This document shows, piece after piece, positions 43,229 through 54,088 of a DNA stretch of 64,000 bases. Position numbers and translations under genes: made by a program. The DNA is from Lactuca virosa (taxonomy: Eukaryota > Streptophyta > Magnoliopsida > Asterales > Asteraceae). The first letter of the stretch is position 1, and the number at the start of each line of letters is the position of its first letter. Under the pieces are notes generated by a model that had not been told where the DNA came from, did no database searches, and saw only the letters and a program-made list of their open reading frames with translations. The stretch covers positions 305,020,502 through 305,084,501 of the forward strand of contig CAKMRJ010002223.1 in assembly GCA_928212115.1 (NCBI GenBank), written 5' to 3'.

Positions 43229-43816
43229 ATGGCGAGTACTCAAAGTGGATTCGGAAACGATAATCCACAGCCTGAGCCAATCACGATGACTGGGGTGCAG
43301 GCAATGGTGCGTACGATGTTGGATCAACAGATGGAAGAAACAAAACGTTTACTTCAACAAAGTAAGGATGAACTTACTGTGCCAGTACGTCAGACATCTG
43401 TTCTTGAGGCAACTATCTGGGTTGCTAAGTCTATTGAAGAAATGATCAATGACAGGACCGCCAACAAGATTGAAGTTGGCAAGAAGAGGAAATTTGAGGG
43501 GTCTTCAAGGCCCAACAAGAGCAACATATCCTCAAAGTCTGGCAAAAGAAGAGGTAGAGGAAAATGGTGCGGAAAGTGAAAAAATAAACACTCTGGGAAT
43601 TGTGACGGGAAGGTGAGGTGCTTTAGGTGTGGAGAAATAGGGCATTACGCCAATCACTGTACGATTCCCAAGAGGGTGTGTTATGTATGTAAGGAAGAAG
43701 GCCATATTTCTAAGGACTGTCCGAAGGAGAATGAAAAAACAAGGCCAAGTGCACCGCCAACGCCAAGGGAATTTCAAAATATCCTTGACGAAGCAATTAA
43801 TAATGCTAGGAAGTAG
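43229..43816 (+). pseudogene. G3 gag remnant with internal deletion
   Basis: Starts MASTQSGFGNDN, then MTGVQAMVRTMLDQQMEETK as in G1 gag. It jumps at about 43380 from DELTV straight to PVRQTSVLEATIWVAKSIEE, losing the capsid core (about 190 residues compared with G1). After a TGA at 43577 the frame resumes with two intact CCHC knuckles (CFRCGEIGHYANHC, CYVCKEEGHISKDC) and ends at a TAG (43814-43816). Such a Gag could perhaps still bind RNA but not form a shell. Confidence 0.85.
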
Positions 43817-44745
43817 AAGTAAAGACTTGATACCCAAAGATCAAGTTACGAAGTAGTAATATGAATAGTAACAAGTGGTTTAGCCTATTAGAGGCATAAT
43901 ATAGGGTAAACTTGAACCTTTGTGTAATCGTTTCAAGGAAATAATATAAACCCTGGTTTTGTTATCTGATGAATGGAATGGTTGGTGCAATTCTTGAAGT
44001 TGTCCCAATCGTCTGGAATTTCCATCACCAACCAAGTTGAAGCAGAATTGATGATTGAAGATACGCATGGAAGAAGTCCTAGTAGAGTCTAGGAAAATTT
44101 TATGATTAATTGGACACATTCGTATGTGTTAAATTGTTTTGTGATTTTAGGACTTGGGGACTGCGAGATAGTACTTGGGACGAGTATGAGTAGGTGTGAA
44201 TAGTAGTAGAGATCTATACTACTGGAAGCACAGGACTCACACTTGGATCAGGGAAAGTCACAAGGTTACCAAGGAACTCGTAATTGATTCCGTCTTATTC
44301 TAGTCTGTCGTTACCATCGTTTCGGTAATGACTAAGAAGATGATTGTTATTCCGAACCTAGTGGTCATATCGAATTGAGTTCGACTACGATGAGTTTGTT
44401 ACGTGGTTCAGAGAACCAAGTTCGATGTAGCAGTTGACTTAAGCCGAATTGAAGTAAAGGATGATCAAAGCGATCAATAGAAGTATCGCACTCATTGTTA
44501 AAGAAGTTGGTAGTTAGAAATGATACATGTTGAACTGTGATTTTATCACATTAGAACATGAAGGTAGGTATAGTTTGTTCTAAAATTTGTCCCTAGGAGA
44601 TCTGAGTCTAAGTAGTGCAGTATACAATGAGAGATCATTAGAACATGACCCATCGGTCTGTTACAATAAACGAAGTAAAATACTTATTCTAAGAAGAAGA
44701 AGGAGTCCTCAATAAGGATTTATTTTGTAACTCGAAGGTTACGAT
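43817..44745 (+). other. G3 segment replacing protease and RT
   Basis: About 930 bp with no long open frame and no protease or RT motif. Clear G1 homology stops at the end of gag and resumes at about 44750 (gaaagtcctatggagatctg). Either very decayed or unrelated filler. Confidence 0.6.
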
Positions 44746-44749
44746 TGAA

Positions 44750-45365
44750 AGTCCTATGGAGATCTGAAGCTTTTTAGGATTAGCTGGATATTATCGCTGA
44801 TTTATCCAAGGCTTTTCTTCGATCGCGACTCCATTGACAGCTTTGACCCACAAAGGAGTTGTCTATACTTGGAATAAGAAGCATAGGAAGCTTTGAGAAG
44901 TTAAAGAAGAAGTTGTGTGAAGCACTGATTCTTTCGTTACCTGAAGGAGTTGATGACTTCACATTTTATAGTAATGCATCTGGAGTTGGGTTAGGGTGTG
45001 TTCTGACCCAAAGGGATAAAGTGATGGTGTGTGCATCGAGGAAATTGAAAGAGCATGAAAAGAACTACCCCACTCATGATCTGGAGTTGGCAGCGGTAGT
45101 ATTCGCCTTAAAGGTATGGAGAAGGAATTGAACATGAGGCAACGGCGCTGGCTAGAGTTACTCAAGGACTACGACTGTGAGATACTTTACCACCCAGGTA
45201 AAGCAAATGCTGTTGCTAATGCTCTCAGTCGGAAGGTAAATCTTGAAAAGAAAAGGCCAAGAGCGTTGAGAGTTGAAGTTGTCTCGACAATTGTGGAAAG
45301 TATAAAGAAAGCTCAAGAGGAAGCTTTAGAGAGAAATGACCGAAAGGAGGAACGTTTAGGAAAAA
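44750..45365 (+). pseudogene. G3 RNase H remnant
   Basis: KLKKKLCEALILSLPEGVDDF, TFYSNASGVGLGCVL (the catalytic Asp position reads Asn), YPTHDLELAAVVFALKVW. A deletion of about 70 bp then removes the TDHKSL segment, and the frame resumes KELNMRQRRWLELL, ILYHPGKANAVANAL. Stops precede 44859. Confidence 0.88.
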
Positions 45366-46727
45366 ATGTTGGTGTTTGATACAAACGGTCAAGGACTGAA
45401 GGTATTCAAAGATAGGATTTGGCTACCTAAGGCGGGAGGAGTAAGAGATCTTCTGATGGAAGAAGCTCACAAAACCATGTACTCGATTCATCCCGGCAGT
45501 ACGAAAATGTATAGGGATCTAAAACCCTATTACTGGTGGCCGACGATGAAGCTCGATGTTACAAAGTATGTGGCCGAGTGTGTAACTTGTGCTAGGTTAA
45601 GGCACAACATCAGAAACCGTATGGGAGTTTAGAACCTTTGCCTATACCCATGGGCAAATGGGAAGACATCACTATGGATTTTGTGACTAAACTGCCCAAA
45701 ACAAGGAACGGTCACGACATGATTTAGGAGGTCGTTGATCGCTTCACTAAGAATGCGCATTTCATAGCAGCCAACGAGAAATGGTCTATGGATAAACTTG
45801 CGAATTCTTACGTGAAGGAAATTGTGAGGCTTCACGGTGTTCCGTTAACGATTGTATCCGATCGTGACAGCCGTTTTATCTCAAGGTTTTGGAGGAGTCT
45901 ACAAGAGGAATTGGGTACCAAGTTGTGTTTGAGTACAGCTTACCATCCGCAAACCGATGGTCAAAGCGAACGAACGATTCAAACATTGGAGGATATGCTG
46001 AGAGCATGTACCCTAGAATTCCAAGGTAACTGGGATGAACACTTACCTCTAGTAGAATTTTCCTATAATAATAGTTTCCACTCAAGCATTAAGATGGCAC
46101 CTTATCATGCTTTGTATGGAGAAAAGTGTCGAACGCCATCATGTTGGCTGGAAGCTGGGGAAAAGCAGTTTATGGGACCTGAGATAGTCCATCAAACTGC
46201 TGAAAAGTTGAAAGTGATAAGGGAGAGGATGTTAGCTGCTCAAGATCAACAAAAGAGTTATGCTGACAAGAAAAGACAACCGATATCATTCGAAGTTGGA
46301 GATTCGGTTTTACTTAAAGTCTCGTCATGGAAGGGACTTATAAGGTTTGGTAGAAAGGGAAAGTTGGGTCCAAGGTTTATTGGACCATTTAAAGTTCTTC
46401 GGAGGATCGGGAATCAAGCTTACAAGCTAGAATTACCGGAAGAACTGGAGGGTATTCATAACACATTTCATGTGTGTTATTTGAGGAAGTTCACGAAAGA
46501 TGTGCCCGACATAATTCCCATTTCTGAATTAAGGTTGGATGAGAGCAAGAGGTTAATTGGAGAACCTGAGGCAATCGTTGACCGTAAGACTAAGAAGTTG
46601 TAACGTAAGATAGTCGATTTAGTGCTTGTGCGTTGGAAACATATAAATGGGCCAAATCCCACCTGGGAAACGGAGAGTGACATGGTGAGTCGCTACCCGT
46701 AGCTGTTTGTCGTTGTGTGATTCCGGG
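45366..46727 (+). pseudogene. G3 integrase
   Basis: H2C2 module (HKTMYSIHPGSTKMYRDL ... ECVTCARL), a frameshift near 45597, MDFVTKLPKT, a TAG in the MI-x-VVDRFTK segment (45724-45726), then an open frame 45788-46603 with IVSDRDSRFISRFW, TAYHPQTDGQSERTIQTL and the GPFKVLRRIG (GPY/F) module. Two further stops (46601, about 46701) break the C-terminal RWK...WETES chromo-like tail. The DDE residues are all present, but stops and the shift kill it. Confidence 0.9.
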
Positions 46728-46755
46728 GACGGAATCATCCTAAGGGGGAGAGAGT

Positions 46756-49280
46756 TGTAACGCCCGTGTTTCTAGGCTAGGCATTAATATTGATATAATG
46801 GTCTAGGTTAACCTTTGTAACTCATTTAGAAGAAATGAAAAGGAATTATGTGAATATTATGTGTTTTATGCTTAATTACTAGGAGTTAAATAATTAAGAA
46901 TAAAAATGAGCGTCAAAAATAAATATTAGATAAAGCCGATATCTATTAAGAAAGTTGTACTGGTCGTGACAAGGATTACAGATATATAAAGAATGCCGAA
47001 ATCTGAGTTATAACGAAGAAGTTATGACCTGTCGAAGTTTCACGACAAAACCGGCACGGTGCTAAATGTCGTAAAAAGTGAGTTTTTGATAAACTACTTT
47101 TTAGCCTTAGTGATCTAAACGAAACTTGTAGTGTTCGTTAAACCGGGAGTAGGTATAAAAAGAACGCCCAAATCTGACTTCGTATGAGGAAGTTATGATT
47201 TTTCGAAGTTTCAGCTTAGCAGTAGACAACTAAAAACTCGAATTTTAGATCGAGTGATTTTTAGCTGACACAACCTAAACGAGAATCGAAGGTCTCGTAA
47301 ATAGTAGCACAACGGTAAAAAGTCTGACGAAAACGGACGTCGGATGAAGAAGTTATGAATTTTTAACGGATTTCCTGTCCCGGTCTGTTAAAAATAATAA
47401 TATAAAAATTAAAGTCAAAAATAGCCGACGAAGTCTAAACGAAAGTTGTAGAGCGTAATTTTACCTACGCGTGCATATAAGGAACGTCAAAAACGGAGCT
47501 CGTATGCGATGGTTATGGATTTTAGAAGTTTTGGCGCGAAAAACGAGAAAAATCCCCAAAACCGAGGAATTTCGCACACGTGGACTTCGGCCACGTGTCC
47601 TCGCTTCGCATCCGACGCGTGTCCGGGAATGGCTGAGTCACCGAAGCCACCTGGCGAGGCGTGTCATGTCCTTCTCGAGTCCGAGATTCGGTCCAATAGG
47701 AGACTGCCCCGTGTCCGATCTCGGTGTGTCATCAGCAACGTGTCCGAACCGAAGAGTTGTCTGAAGCGGTCCAATCAGAAGCCTCCAGCAGACCCTTCGT
47801 ATGCGCAGCCCACGTGCGAGCCTTCCCTATGAGCCCTCGGATCTGCAATGCGTGGCTTCTTCTCAGCCGTTGGATCAGGAGGCTCAACCCTATAAATAGG
47901 AGGGTGCGAGACCACCCGGGTATATTTCGGAAAATTGCCACTTTTAGCCCCGCTTTCCATATTTTTTTCATTTTAACGTCCCCCGAAGCCCCGGTATCGA
48001 TCATAACCCCCGGAATACGCCACGAAGTGCCCGTGAAGCCCGAAAAATTTATCTTTTCGGTTTCGAACCCCGACCCTTCGCAGAGCCCGGTTTCTTAATA
48101 AAACTCCCGGTTTTATTAGAAACGATCGTTTTAGGAAACGAATTGCTGCCCGATTTTCATTAAATCAAGTGAATGTGTAGTTACTTTCACCTTACACATA
48201 GATATGAAGTATTTTATATAAAATACGTGCTGTGTGAATATATATTGTTTGTTTATTTGAGTTGGATGTTGAAGGTGTGATTTATACATGTTTTTAAATA
48301 ATTTAAACTGTATATGTATTTTTATCTACAAAAGTGTTGGGTAAAACATGGGTAGATAAAATAATGGGTGTGTGATGAAAGGTGAGTTGGATAAAGGAGA
48401 TGATCAGTAATATTGATCATAAGTTGAGGGTGAGTGGTGAAAGGAGATCATAAGTTGAGGGTGAGTGGTGAAAGGAGATCATAAGTTGAGGGTGAGTGGT
48501 GAAATATGAGATAAGCCCTTACCCAAACGGTGACCCCCGTCATTCAGCAGAGTAGGGATGACAACCATGGACTATTCTAGACGGTCTGTGGAACACTAGC
48601 AGGCCCGCAACCTGTAGGTGTAATGAACTATATGTTCATTTGGAGTACTCTAAAACCCATTGACATGTATGACAGGGGTGAATACTGTCAATAATACTGT
48701 CAATAAATAAGAGCTATGAATTTAGCCCCTGTTGTATAAACCCTGGTGATGGTGTGACCTTGTGCCTATTCCTTAGGATGAATCCTTAGGAAGGAGTGAT
48801 AGTTGAATCTTAGGGTAAACCCTTAAGAAATTAATAAGATAATGGGGTTGGGGTAATTTGGTTGACTGATTGATGTTTAAGCATAATAAATATATGTATT
48901 GTAGGTTGAAAACCCTATATGCTCACCAGGCTTCCAAGCCTGACCCACTCAACTTTTTATGATTACAGGTAGTGGACCCCGAGCATTGTCAGATGATGAT
49001 GATGAGTGATTTGTGGATTATAGGCCAGTAGTTATAAATAACTGTTGTAAGGCTTATAATGTCTTGTTTATGCTTTTGATTTGTATCGGAACATGACATC
49101 CCGAGGTTTTAATATAAAAGGAAATTATATATTTCTTAAAGAAAGGTTTTGACAAACTTTTATCATGTTTTGTTTTTGGGGACCAATTCCGCAACATCTT
49201 TTAAAAAGATTCTCTGATTTTATTTTCAAAAGCATAAATTAAATCGGTCTTTTCCGGCCGAGAAATTAGGGGATGTCACA
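46756..49280 (+). repeat. 3' LTR of G3 (2,525 bp)
   Basis: TGTAACGCCCGTGTTTCTAGG...GGGGATGTCACA. The first ~650 bp and last ~1.2 kb resemble G1 LTRs. The middle promoter part (about 47480-47880) is unlike G1. Confidence 0.94.
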
Positions 49281-50860
49281 GGTAGCAATCTCTACTTTCA
49301 TGTTAGGCCACCAATATAGCTTTTTAAGATCCAGATACATCTTATCTGAACCCGGGTGGACGGAATATCGAGTGTTGTGCGCTTCCTTCATGACCAAGTC
49401 CTTGAAGCCACCGTGTCTCGGTGTCCAGATCCGGTCCATGAGATATAAGGCTCCGTCACCCTTGACTTCCAAGTTCTTATCCATTTCACGTAGGGATTCT
49501 CCCGCCATATTTTCAGGTTTTAAGGCTTCGACCTGAGCCTCCTTAATTTGTGCAGACAGATGCGAATGGATAGTCATAGTTAATGACTTGACTCTTCGTC
49601 CAGAATATTCTTTTCGACTTAGGGCGTCTGCTACCACGTTGGCTTTACTCGGATGATAACGAATTTCGCATTCGTAGTCATTGAGTAGCTCGACCCACCG
49701 TCGTTGTCTCATATTAAGCTCCTTCTGGTTGAATATGTGTTGTAGGCTTTTGTGGTCTGTAAAGATAGTGCTCTTCGTACCATACATGTAGTGTCTCCAG
49801 ATCTTCAGGGCGAACACAACCGCTCCTAATTCGAGATCGTGTGTGGTGTAGTTGACCTCGTGTGTCTTCAGCTGTCTTGAGGCGTAGGCGATGACCTTAC
49901 CTCGTTGCATCAGAACACAGCCGAGCCCCTGGTTGGATGCATCGCAATATACCACGAAGTCGTCTATCCCTTTGGGCAGGGATAGTATCGGTGCGGTGCA
50001 TAAAGCTCGCTTCAGCGTTTGAAACGCCTTCTCTTGTTTCTCTTCCCAGTCAAAGGCCACGCCTTTCTGGGTCAATGTCGTAAGGGGTTTCGCAATTCGA
50101 GAGAAGTTCTGTATGAATCTGTGGTAGTAGCCAACGAGGCCCAGAAATTGACGAATTTCTGTAGGCGTCTTCGGTGCTGACCAGTTCTCAATTGCTTTAA
50201 TTTTGGATGGGTCCACGTGGATTCCTTCTTCGCTAACCACGTGTCCTATGAATTCGACTCTTCGGAACCAAAATTCGCATTTAGAGAACTTCGCATAGAG
50301 CATCTCTGATCGTAAGGTTCCTAGGATTTACGTAAATGATCGCTATGTTCCTCCTTACTTCGAGAGTAAATAAGTATGTCATCGATGAAAACGATGACGA
50401 ACTGATCCAAGTAAGGACGACATACCCTATTCTTCAAGTCCATGAATACTGCGGGCGCGTTAGTCAATCCGAAGGACATCACTACGAACTCATGGTGTCC
50501 GTAACGAGTTCGGAAGGCTGTCTTCGGAACATCCTCCTCCAGCACTCGTAACTGGTGATACCCGAACCTCATATCAATCTTGGAAAAGTAACTCGCCCCT
50601 TGCAGCTGGTCGAATAAATCGTCTATGCGAGGAAGAGGGTAACGATTTTTGATCGTAAGTTTGTTGAGTTCCCTGTAATCGATGCACATACGGAACGATC
50701 CGTCTTTCTTCTTCACGAACAAGACTGGTGCTCCCCAGGGTGAGAAGCTTGGTCTTATAAAGCCCTTGCTGAGCAGTTCGTTAAGTTGACCGGACAGTTC
50801 TTGCATCTCAGCAGCTGCTAGACGATAGGGCGATTTGGCTACGGGGGTCGCCCCTGGAAT
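49281..50860 (-). pseudogene. G2 RT, RNase H and integrase zinc module
   Basis: From 50806 leftwards: MQELSGQLNELLSKGFIRPS, KKKDGSFRMCIDYRELNKL, KIDMRFGYHQLRV, FGLTNAPAVFMDLKNRV and FIDDILIYSRSKEEH. A frameshift at about 50310 is followed by an open frame to 49281 with the thumb (FIGHVVSEEGIHVDPSKI), RNase H (FVVYCDASNQGLGCVL, HDLELGAVVFAL, FTDHKSL) and the integrase H2C2 start (HNTRYSVHPGSDKMYLDL, YWWPNMKVEIAT), cut by LTR G3. A stop lies just upstream at about 50870 in VEF-x-IDL. Confidence 0.93.
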
Positions 50861-50955
50861 TAAGTCGATTTAGAACTCGACTTGACGTTGCGGGGGTAAT
50901 CCTGGGAGTTCTTCCGGAAAGACGTCAGGAAAATCGCGTACTACGGGAAGGTCTT

Positions 50956-52632
50956 TTAGGTCTTTTGTTTTCCGGCTCGTATCGACAACGTGCGCCAGGA
51001 ATGCATGATATTCCTTACGCAAGTACTTCTGGCTTGAATACTCGAGATGATACGAAGGATCGTACTGGGTTTGTCTCCGTAGATTAACAAGGTTTCGTTA
51101 TTCGGTAGGTTTAGGCGGACTGCCTTTTCGAAGCATAAAATATCGGCGCGATAAAGACTCAACCAGTCCATGCCTATAATGACATTGAAACTCTTGATAG
51201 CCACTGGTATGAGGTCGATTGGGAATGAATAGCTATCTAGCATGAGGGAACAACCTATGTAAATCTCGTTAGAATTCTCTATTTTTCCATTAGCCATTTC
51301 TACGACGAAGGTTTCTTTTAGTGCTTGCGGTGCTTGATTAAGTAAGTCTTTAAAATTTTGGTTTACGAAGCTCCTCTCCGCCCCACTATCAAATAGGATA
51401 CAAGCATAAGAGTTATCGAGAAGGAACGTACCCGTGACTACTGTGGGGTCTGCCACGGCTTCATTGTGGCCAATAGCAAGTAGTCTTCCTGCTCCTCCCG
51501 CATTCCCAGCTTTCGGACAGTTTCTTTTGAAGTGCCATGTCTCGCCGCACCCGTAGCAGGCTTGGCTCACTCCTTCACCGAGAACCTGGGTGATGGGTTT
51601 GGGTAGTGTTCTGCAAAACCGGGAGGTATGGCCCTTCCGGTCGCAATTAGTGCAGTGCATTTCTCGGTAGGGGCCGTTATGATGGAAGGAGCACTTGGTG
51701 CACTTGGGTAGGCTCCCTGCATATGGTTTGGCTGGTACAGGGGCAGCAGGAGTAATGGCAGCTTGGACAGCCACCATCTGTTGGTTCTTGGAAGAGGGTT
51801 GAGCTGATTTGCCCTTCCTTCGGTCCCAACGCTTCCTCTTGTTGTCAGCTGTTTTGGTTGGTGCGGGGTCAGTCATTGTAGTTGTTGTTGGAGTAGAAGG
51901 AACCTCGTGATCGATGAGCCTTTGGGCCAATTCCTTGGCACTATCAAAGGTCGCAGGGTGTGATGCTAGAACGTTCCCTCGATATGGGGGTACCAGACCC
52001 CAGATGTATCTTTCGATTTTCTTGCTTTTAGTGGGGACCATGTTGGGACATAGAGTCACCAGGTCGCAGAACCTGGCTGTATAAGCCACTATGTCGGAAC
52101 CCTACATTTTGAGGTTCCACAGTTCCTCCTCGAGCTTCTGAATTTCGCCCCTCGGGTAGTACTCCCTTGTCATTAGGTCCTTCAGTGTATCCCAGCCCAT
52201 GACGTTAGTTGCTACTAGTGAGAGTGATTTGACATGACCATTCCACCACGTCAGGGCCCTTTCGGTGAAGGTGCAAGCAACGAACTTTATCCTGCTTCCT
52301 TCAGGGCATGAGCACATCTCGAAGATTGCTTCTGTTCTCTCGATCCATTGGGACAGTGCAATGATCCCTTCGGTTCCGTTGAAGTACGTTGGTTTGCAGC
52401 TGATGAAATCTTTATAGGTACACTCCCGTGTACGTGGGTGGATTTCACCATGGCTATAGTTTGTGCCCGCTCCAGCTCCACTTGCACCACCAGAGTTTAC
52501 TTGGGCCATGGCTGCGGTCACACCTGCGGTCACCGCTGCTTGAAACATCACCGCATCGAACTGCGGAGGGGGTGGTGGTGGTGGAGTTTGATTCACAGGC
52601 GTGTTTCTGGTCGGACGCTTTCGAGGCGACAT
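50956..52632 (-). pseudogene. G2 gag and protease
   Basis: Start MSPRKRPTRNTPVNQT (52632), proline run, then gag core TYFNGTEGIIALSQWIERTE, ERALTWWNGHVKSL, LMTREYYPRGEIQKLEEELWNLKM. A TAG at about 52101 is followed in frame by VAYTARFCDL. The basic linker and CCHC boxes follow (CTNCDRKGHTSRFC; CYGCGETWHFKRNC, where Gly is Trp), then protease with ILFDSGAERSFV active site and VIIGMDWLSLY. Frame is lost near 51030. Gag shell plus processing protease of the element; one nonsense and one shift break it. Confidence 0.93.
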
Positions 52633-52976
52633 CTTTTACTGAAAGTTTATAAAGATGATGATAATAGTAAGAATCAATTGTAAGTATGATGAGAGTGTTT
52701 CATAGACTAAATCGCCATAGTCCAACAATTAGATAGAGGCATAACAATAAAGTAGGGAAACACAAGAGTAAGGACTTTCCAATAGATTAGATAACTGCCA
52801 ATATTACTGGTATTAATGATGTAAAATGAGTTCGGGAAAAGTGACCTAACAGTAGGTCTTACATCAAACCATAAGGGAAAATGTTGGCAGTTTAGAAGTC
52901 TAGTTAGAGTACTTTAAAAGTTAGGAATGTTTTACAGACAAGTGCTCCATAGAGCACAGAAAAGAAAGGCTATTCC
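52633..52976 (-). other. G2 spacer between extra ORF and gag
   Basis: About 340 bp, AT-rich, no coding signal. Confidence 0.5.
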
Positions 52977-53612
52977 TTAACCAAAAGAGAAAGATGAGTC
53001 GACGTCAACTTCCTGAAGATCTGCCAGTTGACGTACAACTTCCTGAAGATGTCGCTCATGCGCCCTGTGACGCACTCGGAGTTCCATGACTTCGGCTCGG
53101 GATGCAGCTAGCTGTTGCTGCAGAGCCTCGTTGGTCCTCCTAGTTCTTTCCATAGCCTCTTCGAGTTGGCGAATGCGGACTGTGTTAAGGCCAGAGTTGG
53201 CATCAACTTCCATTACTCGGTCGATGGCTGCATGACCTTGCTCGACGTTCCGAGCAATCCTACGGATCATGATGGGTAGGACACGGTCAGCTGAGCCTCC
53301 CTCGCTTAGATTGTAAAAACTCCTGTCCCCATTGTAAGGTAAGGGCTGACCCTGCTCATCACTCCAACGATTCAAGGTTGTTGCCCACAAGGGAGTGGGA
53401 CCTTGAAATGCCGGACGGGGGTTGAGGTTTGGGACTTGACCTTCTTGGGGTAGGTTGTTGACCTCTGGTTCGGAGTCAGAGCCCTCCGAAAAGCCTTCTG
53501 CGAGGTGATCATCCAAAGGGATTGGGTGATCATCTTCTGGCTCATCATCAAGCCATCCACCAATGCCTTGGTTGGGATAATACGAATCGCCGGGAAGATG
53601 GAAGCCAGCCAT
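52977..53612 (-). CDS. G2 extra ORF upstream of gag (coiled-coil protein)
   Basis: 211-residue intact frame between the 5' LTR/PBS and gag. I prefer the Met at 53612 (MAGFHLPGDSYYPN): an upstream in-frame Met at 53681 adds 23 residues, and the sequence just before 53612 looks like a splice acceptor (cacgcgtag). The N-terminus is acidic and proline-rich (WLDDEPEDDHPIPLDDHLAE; EGSDSEPEV). The C-terminal half is a likely coiled coil (LEEAMERTRRTNEALQQQL, then heptad-like RAEVMELRVRHRAHERHL). No known enzyme domain. Being undamaged while gag-pol is broken may be chance. Accessory ORFs in this position are known from other plant gypsy groups; function unknown. Confidence 0.65.
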   Translation of the reverse strand: MAGFHLPGDSYYPNQGIGGWLDDEPEDDHPIPLDDHLAEGFSEGSDSEPEVNNLPQEGQVPNLNPRPAFQGPTPLWATTLNRWSDEQGQPLPYNGDRSFYNLSEGGSADRVLPIMIRRIARNVEQGHAAIDRVMEVDANSGLNTVRIRQLEEAMERTRRTNEALQQQLAASRAEVMELRVRHRAHERHLQEVVRQLADLQEVDVDSSFSFG

Positions 53613-54072
53613 GTTATCTACGCGTGAATGGGGAAAAGAATAGTTAATAGACGTACTAATGAAGATCCTTTTTGTTTTCACATAAGTAATTATAGTAACA
53701 CAAAATACTCCTATAGTATTTTAGGTTTATGTTCTGTTCTAATGTTAGTGTTGGTAAGTTTTTAGACTTGTTGCAACACCACAATCATTCTTAGGCACAT
53801 GCTAGTCACTCCTTGGAAAATATAGTTGATCAGGCTATATTCCCCTAGATTTGACTATATGTCTCTAAGCCTAATCGTATTGTTCAACAATCGTAATACT
53901 TTTGTTATGTTCTAGTATGACACTGACTTTGGTATGAATAGATGTATGTATATACTTAGTTAAATATTTTATTATTTAAAAGTATGTATTCTTGGTCAGA
54001 GTGTTTTAATCCCAATGCGTTTATAGTTTGTATATCTTTTATGGGTTGATATACTCGATTCACTATAAACAA
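53613..54072 (-). other. G2 leader
   Basis: Untranslated leader between PBS and extra ORF. Nothing recognised apart from the acceptor-like end near 53618. Confidence 0.5.
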
Positions 54073-54085
54073 TGCTTTGATACCA
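54073..54085 (-). other. Primer-binding site of G2
   Basis: Minus strand TGGTATCAAAGCA, one mismatch to the Met-tRNA PBS, three bases from the LTR. Confidence 0.88.
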
Positions 54086-54088
54086 ATC

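Larger units (their letters stand above)
33388..49280 (+). mobile_element. Gypsy element G3 (same family as G1), inserted in G2 integrase
   Basis: 5'-truncated left LTR (33406-35245), PBS 35248-35260, leader broken by copia C1 (35605-43194), gag remnant, unrelated filler, RNase H, integrase, PPT (taagggggagagag, 46741-46754) and a full 3' LTR 46756-49280. Protease and RT are missing. The right flank continues in G2 integrase with candidate target base pairs ggtag (49281-49285); the left flank is deleted. Confidence 0.93.
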
